Source: Melghirimyces thermohalophilus (GTDB lineage: Bacteria > Bacillota > Bacilli > Thermoactinomycetales > DSM-45169). Taken from it: a stretch of DNA of 64,000 nucleotides. The number at the start of each line of letters is the position of its first letter. The first letter of the stretch is position 1. The position numbers were made by a program, and so were the translations under genes. Below, piece by piece: positions 8,245 through 15,666 of this stretch. The notes below the pieces were generated by a model, which saw only the letters and a list, made by a program, of their open reading frames with translations, was not told the DNA's origin and ran no database searches. The stretch lies in NCBI RefSeq assembly GCF_900102685.1, contig NZ_FMZA01000017.1:1-64000 (forward strand). Reading direction: 5' to 3'.

Positions 8245-8293
8245 GCGCTCTGTGACACCGCCCTGTATAATCACCGTACAGGAGGTGTCTAAA

Positions 8294-9001
8294 ATGGAGA
8301 AAAAATTTAACGGGGAAGAGCAAATCGGTGAAATTGTTTCAGACTTTCCAGGCGCGAGCAACCTGTTTAAAAAATACAACATCGACTTCTGCTGCGGAGG
8401 AAAGCGAACGTTGACGAAAGCCCTGCGCCAACGCAAACTCGATGAGGAAGCCTTTCTTCAACAGCTCAATGAGGCCTACCGGAAGAGACAATCGAATCAG
8501 AATACCGTCGATTGGCGTAAAGCGCGCTATTCGGAATTAGTCGACCACATCATGAAAACGCATCACGATTATTTGCGAGAGGAACTGCCGGTTTTAAGCG
8601 CCTTTGTCACCAAGGTCACCTATCGACATGGTGCAGCCCATCCCGAGCTCACCGAGTTGCATCCATTGTTTCACCGCCTCAAAGAGGAGCTGGAAGAGCA
8701 TTTAGACAAAGAAGAAGAGGAGATCTTTCCTCTCGTGAAAGAATATGAAGAGACAGTTTCCCGGGACGTTTTGGATCAAGCGGTTCAAGTAATCGACCGT
8801 TTAGAAGCGGAACACGATCAGACGGGCGAACTTCTCAAAGAGATGAGAAGGGTTTCGAAGGATTATGCATTGCCGGAAGACGCTTGTCGAACGTACACCT
8901 TGTCTTTCTCCAAATTGGAAGAGCTGGAGGCTGACATGTTTCAGCATATCCATCTGGAAAACAACGTGCTATTTGAGCGCCTGAGGCAATCCGTGCGCTG
9001 A
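8294..9001 (+). CDS. ric: Iron-sulfur cluster repair protein Ric (ScdA/YtfE)
   Basis: The 235-residue di-iron protein repairs iron-sulfur clusters damaged by nitric oxide or oxidants. The N-terminal ScdA domain carries the Cys33-Cys34 pair (IDFCCGGKRTL). The C-terminal hemerythrin-like domain carries the expected ligands in HHDYLREELP, HLDKEEEEIFP, EHDQTGELL and HIHLENNVLFER. The ATG at 8294 follows a strong AGGAGGTG site; the extra open sequence to 8252 overlaps the promoter. The FNR site at 8229 suggests induction without oxygen. Hmp and the hemerythrin genes around 40 and 55 kb have similar sites, so Ric probably belongs to the same NO-stress response. Confidence 0.94.
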   Translation: MEKKFNGEEQIGEIVSDFPGASNLFKKYNIDFCCGGKRTLTKALRQRKLDEEAFLQQLNEAYRKRQSNQNTVDWRKARYSELVDHIMKTHHDYLREELPVLSAFVTKVTYRHGAAHPELTELHPLFHRLKEELEEHLDKEEEEIFPLVKEYEETVSRDVLDQAVQVIDRLEAEHDQTGELLKEMRRVSKDYALPEDACRTYTLSFSKLEELEADMFQHIHLENNVLFERLRQSVR

Positions 9002-9026
9002 AGATAGGGATCGGTATTCCCAGCCA

Positions 9027-9243
9027 TGGGGACCGACTTCGGTGACGTGTCCCCCTTGGGCAACATCCAAACCGACCGACTGGACACCATCTTTAACCGC
9101 TGACTGGACCACCTGAAGCCCGACGTCACCACTGCTTCTGCCCCGAAGCCCGCTGCACCGGTCCAACATTCTAGTGGCCGACCCCTATTATCCGGATACG
9201 GATTTTCAGCGGAGAAAAAGCCAGAGCCTCTCTGTAATATTAA
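9027..9243 (+). pseudogene. Broken copy of the yfkAB 3' end
   Basis: This stretch aligns with 2071-2280 of yfkAB. It preserves DFGDV..LGNI-type coding, DRLDTIFNR, then a TGA replacing the TGG of NRWLDH, and, after small deletions, the cysteine-rich CFCPEARCTG region and the PDTDFQRRKS-type end. It has no start codon and several frame breaks. The yfkAB terminator hairpin follows it as well. A duplicated or inserted tail is the simplest reading: the 6.7 kb between the two tails holds asparaginase, iron uptake and ric. Confidence 0.88.
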
Positions 9244-9276
9244 AACCCCGCTTCCTTTGGAGGAGCGGGGGTGTTT
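9244..9276. terminator. Second copy of the yfkAB terminator hairpin
   Basis: CCCCGCT...AGCGGGG stem identical in form to 2290-2324, at the end of the yfkAB remnant. It can also terminate the minus-strand gene that ends at 9329. Confidence 0.75.
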
Positions 9277-9328
9277 TATGGTGAAAATAAGGTGAGTTCA
9301 TCCATTGCAATTTTTTGTGGAGTGAGCG

Positions 9329-9727
9329 TTATTCGATCATCACACGGGGTGCAAATGTAGACAGGACGTCAACCACATCATGGGGAGTGATAAAAACATA
9401 ATGCGTCACTTCTATATCTTCATAGATCCCAGCGCTTTCTTTCAGAAACCAATTCAGGTATTCTGAATGTTTCACTTTAAATAGAGGCCAAGTACTGTAA
9501 AATTGATCCCCATAATGGCGACTGAGAAAATCCCATGTTTTTAATAGACGACCTTCATCTGTATTTCGATAGGAGCATACCACTCCGTCAAATTGGACCA
9601 AAACCTTTTTTTCGCTATCTTCACTGCTGAACCTCATGACGATTCCCTCGTGGCCATCGACAAGGGAATCTAGGTATATTGGTTGAGGTATGTGATCGAT
9701 CGGCACCCATTGTTCCCAGCGCTCCAT
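9329..9727 (-). CDS. Unknown 132-residue protein in the immunity island (possible immunity protein)
   Basis: I do not recognise a named family. The protein is small, soluble and acidic, without signal peptide or membrane segment. Visible features are a WEQWVPI start, EGIVMRFS and VLVQFDGVVCSYRNTDEGR strands, a YGDQFYSTWPLFKVKHSEYL stretch, and a HYVFITPHDVVDVLSTF end. This alternation of beta-like segments with an aromatic core is common in immunity proteins of polymorphic toxins. The ATG at 9727 has GGAGG six bases upstream; an in-frame ATG at 9748 lies before that site. Terminators lie on both sides, so it is its own transcription unit. The immunity role is inferred only from the neighbouring Imm11-like and SUKH genes. 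Confidence 0.7.
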   Translation of the reverse strand: MERWEQWVPIDHIPQPIYLDSLVDGHEGIVMRFSSEDSEKKVLVQFDGVVCSYRNTDEGRLLKTWDFLSRHYGDQFYSTWPLFKVKHSEYLNWFLKESAGIYEDIEVTHYVFITPHDVVDVLSTFAPRVMIE

Positions 9728-9761
9728 GGAAAACCTCCTCATATTCATTCAATGTCAAAAG

Positions 9762-9789
9762 AAACCGTCTGGATCGACCCAGACGGTTT
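9762..9789 (-). terminator. Terminator between two island genes
   Basis: Perfect 11-base stem AAACCGTCTGG/CCAGACGGTTT with a six-base loop. On the minus strand it is followed by a short T-rich run and ends the Imm11-like gene before the gene starting at 9727. Confidence 0.8.
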
Positions 9790-9825
9790 GAATATACACT
9801 CCTATTGATTTTAACAGACCGTCGC

Positions 9826-10395
9826 TTACGAATCCGATTGTTCCGAGTCCCATACCTCAACAAACTTGTATCCTACGAGGGAACTGGAGGTGACCCTTTC
9901 TTTGAACTCGTCAGAAACCAACACATCAGATTGGACTCTATCATCTAGATACACTTTAAAAATATGTTGTCCTTTGATTTTCTCAGGGTAAAAAGAGTAT
10001 TTTTTGATTCCAGACCTGCGTCCGGATCGAAGCATTCTTTTAACCTCTATTTTATCGTAATCGAGTGCATCCACTACATTTAATACATGAATAGCAAAAT
10101 ACTGATGTTCGGAATGCTTTAAAGGCAGTGCTTCCACTTGATCTTTAATTAAGTCGTGTACCGCATGTAGCGCATGTTTTGAGAAGACCGGGAGAGTCAC
10201 ATCACCCCAAAACTGAGGAAAATCACTTTGTTGCCCCTCCGATAAGGTATAAACCTCCACCTCTCCCCATTGAGCTTTTTTGGGTGTCGGTTGATTGAAG
10301 TCCTTAAAATACTTGTCATAATCATCATCAAAATTTAGAAGCTAAAGATCTTCCAATTCCTCGTTCAGATCGCTTTTTAGTAACCAAACTCTCAT
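9826..10395 (-). pseudogene. Imm11-like immunity gene with an internal amber codon
   Basis: The full-length minus-strand frame runs from ATG 10395 (GGAGG eight bases upstream) to 9826, 189 codons including one in-frame TAG at codon 18 (10344-10342). The rest resembles Imm11/DUF1629 immunity proteins: WGDVTLPVFS, HAVHDLIKDQ, IFKVYLDDRVQSDVLVSDEF and the closing LVGYKFVEVWDSE. Without the stop the length would fit the family, so one CAG-to-TAG change is the simplest explanation. A shorter protein could begin at GTG 10260, but it would lack the N-terminus. Imm11 proteins neutralise toxins of secretion systems. Whether the gene is dead, read through, or restarted internally cannot be told here. 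Confidence 0.75.
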
Positions 10396-10516
10396 GAATA
10401 AAACCTCCGAAAAAGTTACTTTAACAGCAAACTGCCACCACTGCTTTTATTCAAAACCATTGTACCAGTCAACACCCTTGTCGGTAGACGCTTTACCCGA
10501 TGTGGATTCCTTTTAG

Positions 10517-10592
10517 CAAAAGATCCAAGTCTCCTTGGAAAATTCATAACACAACAACCCCGCTTCTTTTTACAGGAGCGGGGTTGTTTCTT
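10517..10592. pseudogene. Third, heavily decayed yfkAB tail with its hairpin
   Basis: The sequence AGCAAAAGATCCAAGTCTCC and the following TTGGAAAATTCAT align with the last codons of yfkAB (CAGAAAAAAGCCCAGCTCTC, CCTGGAAACCATAT). A GCGGGG-stem hairpin at 10555-10590 follows at the same distance as in yfkAB. It now serves as a likely terminator for the minus-strand SUKH gene. Confidence 0.6.
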
Positions 10593-10688
10593 CTTTCAAT
10601 GTCACGATAGGGTTTTATTAGAGATTTCTTCGTCTTTTCAAGGGATACGTACTCGGCATCGTTATGGTGCGATTTTACCAAGAGGTGA

Positions 10689-11159
10689 TTAAAGGTAATC
10701 GTATGATCCATTTGTTTCATCATCATATAGGTTTTCTACTGCATCTGAGAATCGATCCGACAAGAATTCGTAAAAGTTTTTATATGTTTGTATGCCTGCA
10801 TTCCCTAAAAAATCCCAATCAATAACTGGGCATTCTCCATTAACCAATTTACTGGTGTCTAAGCAATAAACCCATTCATCGCAGTTCTCGATGACAACGA
10901 GAGAATGAGGTAAACCCTCTTCTCTATATGTCTGGGTGGATTTCACACAAGTGGGGATCTCAGTTTTTGCTATACCCAATATTTCCACACCTGCGATACC
11001 TCCGTGGCCGAAGTTCCGAACAAACCATTTGTAATCATCAGGTAAGGTTACTTCCAACATGTTTTCAATTTGTTTAATCCGGGAATCATCCACTGGACCT
11101 GTGAAAGAACGATTATTACCATATTGTTGGATCATCGACAAAATTTTTTCTTGACTCAT
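10689..11159 (-). CDS. SUKH (SMI1/KNR4) family immunity protein
   Basis: The 156-residue protein has the SUKH-1 fold signs: an N-terminal helix, then DDSRIKQIENMLEVTLPDDYKWFV around residues 23-46 (key pattern I..E..L...LP.DY), FGHGGIAGVEILGI, and SLVVIENCDEWVYCLDT. SUKH proteins bind and block partner nuclease toxins; in B. subtilis the YobK-YobL pair is the model. The start overlaps the stop of the upstream nuclease-toxin gene by four bases (ATGA), with AAAGGAGG nine bases upstream, so toxin and immunity protein are translationally coupled. The hairpin at 10555 ends the unit. Confidence 0.9.
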   Translation of the reverse strand: MSQEKILSMIQQYGNNRSFTGPVDDSRIKQIENMLEVTLPDDYKWFVRNFGHGGIAGVEILGIAKTEIPTCVKSTQTYREEGLPHSLVVIENCDEWVYCLDTSKLVNGECPVIDWDFLGNAGIQTYKNFYEFLSDRFSDAVENLYDDETNGSYDYL

Positions 11160-12103
11160 TTTTTATCTGCCTCCTTTTGTATTTGTTCTGCTCTCCATTT
11201 CCAATACTTTGCTCTAAAATTATTGTACTGCTTGTCCAATACAGGGTCATTTCTAAAACTTTGTCCCTTTCCAACTAAACCATGGAGTTGTTTTTTATAT
11301 TGACGATGAGTCATCTCAACGATTTCCACCATTGGCCCTGCTTCCTTTTGTATTATATGGTGTAGCTGAAGGGGTTTTCCGTCTTGTCCTAATGGTGGTC
11401 TCCCATCTTTAGCGCGTTCTAGGTTGGTCATACCAGTCTCAGGGTCTATCACATTCCAATTGATATCCTTCCTCTGATAAACCCTTCGGGAGATATCCCG
11501 TACTTTTCCATCAACTTTTGTCGTTCCTTCATATTGGACTGGTTTGTATGTTTTCGAGTTTTTTAGGCCTTGGTAAAAGGAATCCGCCGATTTTGTATTT
11601 GTGTCCTGAGTCTTTGATGGGAAGTCGTCTTTTTTATCCGACTTCCCAAGAATCTGCTCCGCTAAACATTTGCTATCTCCGGTGGGAGCGGAGGGGCTGC
11701 CTTTGGCCATCATTATGCCGGTAGAGGCGTACTGCACTTGATGGGTTGCAGCGGAGGAACGGTTGCCGCAGGCCCATTCGACGAAGTCGTCCCGTTTTTT
11801 CAGGATGGGATCGGAGATGTTTTCGGTCCAGTCGGTCACCTTGCCGCCCGTGATTGTATCGTCGACTTTGCCGAGGAGTTGGCCGCCTTTGCTTACCTTT
11901 TTCAAGGCAAGGTATCCCAATGCCGGCTCGATATATCGGTCGTCTAAAAGGAGTAAAAAAAGATAGAGAATGAGCAATAACCCATGCTGGTCGAGACGGG
12001 GGGGGGTCTCCCGCATGAACAACTCAGAACCGAATAACAGCAGTTGAAAAAGCCCCAGGATGAGTTTGCCGAGAGAGGGGACGAAGGCCCATGCCATATT
12101 CAA
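11156..12103 (-). CDS. Polymorphic toxin C-terminal part with LHH (HNH/Endo VII) nuclease domain
   Basis: The open frame codes for up to 315 residues. The C-terminus contains the HNH/Endonuclease VII-type LHH motif in GKPLQLHHIIQ, followed by EIVEMTHRQYKKQLHGL. It is preceded by the substrate-loop segment DINWNVIDPETGMTNLERAK, typical of LXG/YobL-type DNase toxins. The N-terminal 60 residues include two hydrophobic stretches, then a lysine-rich linker. There is no LXG or other secretion domain and no ribosome binding site before the first TTG (12103) or ATG (12097). The gene is therefore probably truncated at its 5' end and survives as an orphan toxin tail with its SUKH antidote. The opposite side abuts a 5'-truncated MarR gene at about 12191. 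Confidence 0.8.
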   Translation of the reverse strand: MNMAWAFVPSLGKLILGLFQLLLFGSELFMRETPPRLDQHGLLLILYLFLLLLDDRYIEPALGYLALKKVSKGGQLLGKVDDTITGGKVTDWTENISDPILKKRDDFVEWACGNRSSAATHQVQYASTGIMMAKGSPSAPTGDSKCLAEQILGKSDKKDDFPSKTQDTNTKSADSFYQGLKNSKTYKPVQYEGTTKVDGKVRDISRRVYQRKDINWNVIDPETGMTNLERAKDGRPPLGQDGKPLQLHHIIQKEAGPMVEIVEMTHRQYKKQLHGLVGKGQSFRNDPVLDKQYNNFRAKYWKWRAEQIQKEADKK

Positions 12104-12190
12104 TGAATTTTATTGGAATTATAAATAAAAAGAGGATGGTACGTTACATACTTCCCCCTAAATTTGCCCGTTAGAAAACATTTGATATAA

Positions 12191-12457
12191 GCGGACAAGC
12201 TGGGGTTCACCCCCGGAGCCATGACCCACATCGCCAATCGGCTGATCAAAGACGGTTACGCGGAAAGGAAGGCGGATGAGAAGGATCGGCGGGTAATCTA
12301 TCTGCAGATGACCGAGACCGGTGAACAAGTGCTTGCAGAAGCCCGTGAAAAAGGGGAACAACTCCGTCTGGATCTGTTTCAAGCCCTGGATGAAACGGAA
12401 ATCCGAAAATTTTTATCCATCTATAAAAAGTTGTTAGAACAAAGCGAGTCGCTCTGA
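12191..12457 (+). pseudogene. MarR-family regulator, 5' truncated
   Basis: The frame opens directly after a TAA at 12188-12190 and reads DKLGFTPGAMTHIANRLIKD and then YAERKADEKDRRVIYLQMT. These are the recognition helix and wing of a MarR repressor, followed by the C-terminal dimerisation helix to a TGA. The first half of the family's usual 140-150 residues is missing, and sequence upstream is unrelated. An ATG inside (12221) could start only a fragment. The break coincides with the edge of the toxin island, suggesting the island's arrival or a deletion cut it. It lies 26 bases before an SDR gene that it may once have controlled. Confidence 0.82.
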
Positions 12458-12483
12458 AATGATCGGAAGGGGATGCTTACGAA

Positions 12484-13233
12484 ATGCGATTGCAGGGAAA
12501 AGTGGCCCTGATTACGGGCGCGGCCGGGGGGCAAGGCAAAGAAGAGGCGTTTTTGTTTGCGAAGGAAGGCGCCTGTGTGGTGATTACGGATATCCAAGAA
12601 GAGTTGCTGGAACAGACCGGGAAAGAATTGTTGCAGGTATCGCCGCAAGCTTCCTATTTTCAACACGATGTGACCTCAAAAGCACAATGGGAAAGCATCG
12701 TTTCACAGGTTGTGGAGAAATACGGAAAGATCGATATATTGGTGAACAACGCGGGGGTCTCACCGTAAAACGGTTTGTTGGAGACGTCGCTTTCCTTGTG
12801 GAACAAGGTGATGGGGATCCATGCCACCGGTACCTTTTTGGGGATGAAAACCGTGGTGCCGGTAATGAAAGAAAACGGCGGCGGTTCGATTATCAATATT
12901 TCGTCGATCGCCGGTTTGACGGGAGGATCTGGAGCGAGCGCCTACACAGCATCCAAGGGGGCGGTCCGCATGCTGACCAAAGGGGCTGCCATCGAATTTG
13001 CCAAGGATTCGATCCGTGTCAACTCCGTCCATCCCGGGGTGGTGGAAACGCCGATGACCGAGGAACTTCTAAAGAATGAACAGATCCGAGGGATGTTGGA
13101 ACAAACCACCCCGCTCCCCCGGTTTGGCCAGCCGGAGGATATCGCCCAGGGAGTACTCTATCTGGCCAGTGACGAGTCCAGCTTTGTTACAGGGATTGAA
13201 TTACCGATCGACGGTGGTTATGCCGCACAATAG
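12484..13233 (+). pseudogene. Short-chain dehydrogenase (SDR) interrupted by one stop codon
   Basis: The 250-codon frame encodes a complete classical SDR except for a TAA at codon 95 (12766-12768), just after NNAGVSP. All SDR signs are present in the same frame: cofactor motif TGAAGGQG, DVTS, NNAG, the catalytic serine in ISSIAG, YTASK (Tyr and Lys of the active site), PGVVETPM and the C-terminal IELPIDGGY. Length matches the family's usual 245-250 residues. One base change would restore it, so inactivation is recent or is a sequencing error. A TTG at 12775 could restart translation, but would make only the C-terminal half. Substrate unknown; the truncated MarR gene precedes it. Confidence 0.85.
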
Positions 13234-13285
13234 ACCCTTGAGCATTAACTTCCCCGTCCCTTCATTTACAGGGCTGGGGAATGGG

Positions 13286-13777
13286 TTACCAGAGATCGTC
13301 TTCCTCCTCATCCTCCTCGTCGTCTTCCCAATCGTCATCCTCCTCCGGCAATAAGGTGACTTGTACGCCGCCTGCTAGCGTCTTTGCCTCAAACCAGTGG
13401 TTGCAAAGGTGGCAGTAGAGGTCCATGCTGTTGTCGGCTGGTAGGGCTACTTGTCTGTAGGAGTACCGGCAGACGGGGCAGGAGACGTCGATCAGCCGGA
13501 TCGCCCCCGGTCCGGAGAGAGCGGGATGTGCTTGGTGTACTTTTTCGAAGACGCCGTCCTTAAACTGATAGCCGTCGATGATGATGCGGGAGGGGTCGGC
13601 GAAGAGGCTGCGACCCACGCACCCGTCGGGCAAGGTGTAGGTATTTGAGCGGCCCTTTCGGGTGATGGTCACCTTGCCATCGCCGAGAGTTTCGATTTGG
13701 GCGCCGGGGATGACGGCGATGTTTCTCCCTTCGCTGTTAAATTGGTTGATTCTTCTGCCGATGTTGAAATTGATCAC
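13286..13777 (-). CDS. Zinc-ribbon protein with acidic tail, unknown function
   Basis: I do not recognise a named family. The 163-residue protein starts at a GTG with GGAGGAT upstream. The N-terminal half is beta-rich (IAVIPGAQIETLGDGKVTIT and DGCVGRSLF segments). Two CxxC pairs, CPVC (about residue 100) and CHLC (about residue 123), form a likely zinc ribbon. The last 22 residues are almost all Asp and Glu, ending EEEDDLW. No signal peptide or membrane segment is present. Such tails are seen on proteins that bind basic partners or nucleic-acid-binding proteins, but no role can be assigned. It is convergent with the broken SDR gene. Confidence 0.75.
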   Translation of the reverse strand: MINFNIGRRINQFNSEGRNIAVIPGAQIETLGDGKVTITRKGRSNTYTLPDGCVGRSLFADPSRIIIDGYQFKDGVFEKVHQAHPALSGPGAIRLIDVSCPVCRYSYRQVALPADNSMDLYCHLCNHWFEAKTLAGGVQVTLLPEEDDDWEDDEEDEEEDDLW

Positions 13778-13975
13778 GCAACATCCTCCTTTTCCCTCTT
13801 TTAAACTCTTATGAATAGAATATGCGGTTTGCTAGCGAAAGGGTTAGGCCGGGCAACAATTTCAACGTGTGATGGATGGAAGGTGTCGTGCCTTCGGGAT
13901 TCTGTCGGTTGGTTTGGTTTGAGAGAATGACTCTGCCGTCTCTTTTGCCCGGGCTCTGGGGGGTATGGTATAGTA

Positions 13976-14533
13976 ATGGCCGATAAACCTGTGCGGCGAT
14001 GGGGTGGAGCAGTGTTAAAACGGTTGGTTCCTGACGAATTTGTGCAGTCTATCTATGAAATCGATTTTAGAGAACTTCAGCGGCGGGGAGTGAAAGCGGT
14101 TATCGTCGACCTGGACAACACCTTGGTGGAGTCGACGCGGCCGCAGGCGACGCCGGAGCTGGTGAGCTGGCTGGATCAACTGCGGGGTATGGGCTTTAAG
14201 GTGATGATCGTCTCCAATAACAAACGAACCCGGGTCTCCCGGTTTGCCACCCCCCTGCGCGTTCCCTTCATCCATCGGGCTCGAAAACCCCTCTCCGCCG
14301 CTTTTAAAAAGGCGATGGGAAGACTGGAAGTGACCGCGGCCGATTCGGTGATGATCGGCGATCAGATCTTTACCGACGTGTTGGGGGGAAATACCCTCGG
14401 GTTACATACGATTCTGGTGGTTCCCGTTTCCGATGCAGAAGGGATTTTCACCAAAATCAATCGGTTGATGGAACGAATGATCCTGCGCTGGATGAAGCAG
14501 CGGGGATTGTTGGGTTGGGAGGAGCAGAAGTGA
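13976..14533 (+). CDS. yqeG: YqeG family HAD-type phosphatase
   Basis: This 185-residue protein belongs to the HAD superfamily subfamily IIIA. The nucleophile motif is VDLDNTLVES (DxDxT), the second motif is IVSNN, and the acidic loop is MIGDQIFTDV. Its substrate is not settled. It is the first gene of the conserved yqeG-yqeH-aroE-nadD-yqeK-rsfS series. The start is uncertain: ATG 13976 is the first in frame, but family homology (LKRLVPDEFV) begins at a GTG at 14012. A promoter-like TTGCCC-18-TATAGT at 13945-13974 would place transcription start after 13976, favouring 14012. The stop overlaps the yqeH start by one base. Confidence 0.9.
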   Translation: MADKPVRRWGGAVLKRLVPDEFVQSIYEIDFRELQRRGVKAVIVDLDNTLVESTRPQATPELVSWLDQLRGMGFKVMIVSNNKRTRVSRFATPLRVPFIHRARKPLSAAFKKAMGRLEVTAADSVMIGDQIFTDVLGGNTLGLHTILVVPVSDAEGIFTKINRLMERMILRWMKQRGLLGWEEQK

Positions 14534-15633
14534 TGGACGAGGCATATTGGTGTGAAGGATGCGGTGTCGAGCTGCAGACGGAGAATCCGGATCGGCCGGG
14601 GTACGTTCCCCCGGCAGCGCTGAAACGGGAGCATGTGATCTGCAAACGCTGTTTTCGCATCCGCCACTATAACGAAGTGACTCCGATGGAGGCGGACCCG
14701 GATGAGGTTCTCTCCATGCTTCGGGAAATCGGCGAAAAGGAGGCCCTGGTTGTCCAAGTGGTGGATCTCTTTGATTTCACCGGGAGTTGGATTCCAGGCA
14801 TTCAGCGACATACCGGGGGCAACCCGATTCTGATTTTGGGAAACAAATTGGACCTGTTTCCCAAATCGGCCAAAGTGCAGCGGCTGAAGGAGTGGGTATA
14901 CCGCTCGGCAAAGGAGCTGGGGGTAAAACCGGCCGAGGTGGTGCTGACCAGTGCGGCGAAAGGATATCGGTTGGACGAGGTAGTAGAGGCCATCGATAAG
15001 CAGCGCCAGGGACGGGATGTCTACGTGGTCGGAACGGCCAACGTGGGGAAATCCACCCTGATCAATCGCTTGTTGAAGGAGTTTGGTGACGGAGAGGAGT
15101 CGATCACCACTTCTCCCTATCCGGGAACCACCTTGGACACGATCCATATCCCCTTGGATGATGGGAAGGAGATCGTAGATATGCCGGGAATCCTGCGCCG
15201 GGATCGTATGAGCGAGTGGGTGGATCCCAAGGAGTTGAAAGCGATCATTCCCGATCAGGAGATCAAACCGAAAGTGTATCAACTGAACGATGGCCAAACC
15301 CTCTTTTTCGGCGGCTTGGCCCGGATGGATTATATCGAAGGAGAGCGGCAGCCCTTTGTCTGCAGCGTGGCCAACTCTCTCTACATCCACCGCACCAAAT
15401 TGGAAAAGGCGGAGGAGATCTGGGTGAAACACCGGGGGGAACTGTTGATTCCGCCAGAGGAACCGGACTCCCTGCCGCCCTTGCGACGGCATTCCTTCCA
15501 TTTGAACGGAACTCAGAAACAGGATCTGGTCATCTCCGGCCTTGGCTGGATCGCTACGGGAAAAGCACGGGGTCAAGTGGATCTATGGGTGCCGGAAGGC
15601 GTCCGAGTGGAGATTCGTCCGTCCATTCTGTGA
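14533..15633 (+). CDS. yqeH: Ribosome biogenesis GTPase YqeH (circularly permuted)
   Basis: The 366-residue GTPase is needed for 30S subunit assembly in Bacillus. An N-terminal zinc finger has Cys7/Cys10 and Cys37/Cys40. The GTPase motifs are in permuted order: G4 NKLD (104-107), G5 SAAK (140-143), G1 GTANVGKST (167-175), G3 DMPG (216-219). The ATG at 14533 overlaps the yqeG stop (TGATG), with GGAGGAG upstream. The position in the yqe operon and the motif order make the assignment firm. Confidence 0.96.
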   Translation: MDEAYWCEGCGVELQTENPDRPGYVPPAALKREHVICKRCFRIRHYNEVTPMEADPDEVLSMLREIGEKEALVVQVVDLFDFTGSWIPGIQRHTGGNPILILGNKLDLFPKSAKVQRLKEWVYRSAKELGVKPAEVVLTSAAKGYRLDEVVEAIDKQRQGRDVYVVGTANVGKSTLINRLLKEFGDGEESITTSPYPGTTLDTIHIPLDDGKEIVDMPGILRRDRMSEWVDPKELKAIIPDQEIKPKVYQLNDGQTLFFGGLARMDYIEGERQPFVCSVANSLYIHRTKLEKAEEIWVKHRGELLIPPEEPDSLPPLRRHSFHLNGTQKQDLVISGLGWIATGKARGQVDLWVPEGVRVEIRPSIL

Positions 15634-15666
15634 GCACATACATGATAAAAAGGGAGGAGAAATCGG

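Noticed and set aside
8941-9169. Minus-strand frames over the end of ric and the yfkAB remnant
   Set aside because: They are the reverse of the yfkAB pseudogene; the plus-strand reading matches a known protein.
10544-10726. 60-codon minus-strand frame after the SUKH gene
   Set aside because: It runs through the terminator hairpin and the yfkAB-tail remnant and has no coding features.
14362-15576. 404-codon open frame on the minus strand opposite yqeH
   Set aside because: It lies antisense to a clearly conserved GTPase gene, has no recognisable motif and reflects codon bias of the real gene.
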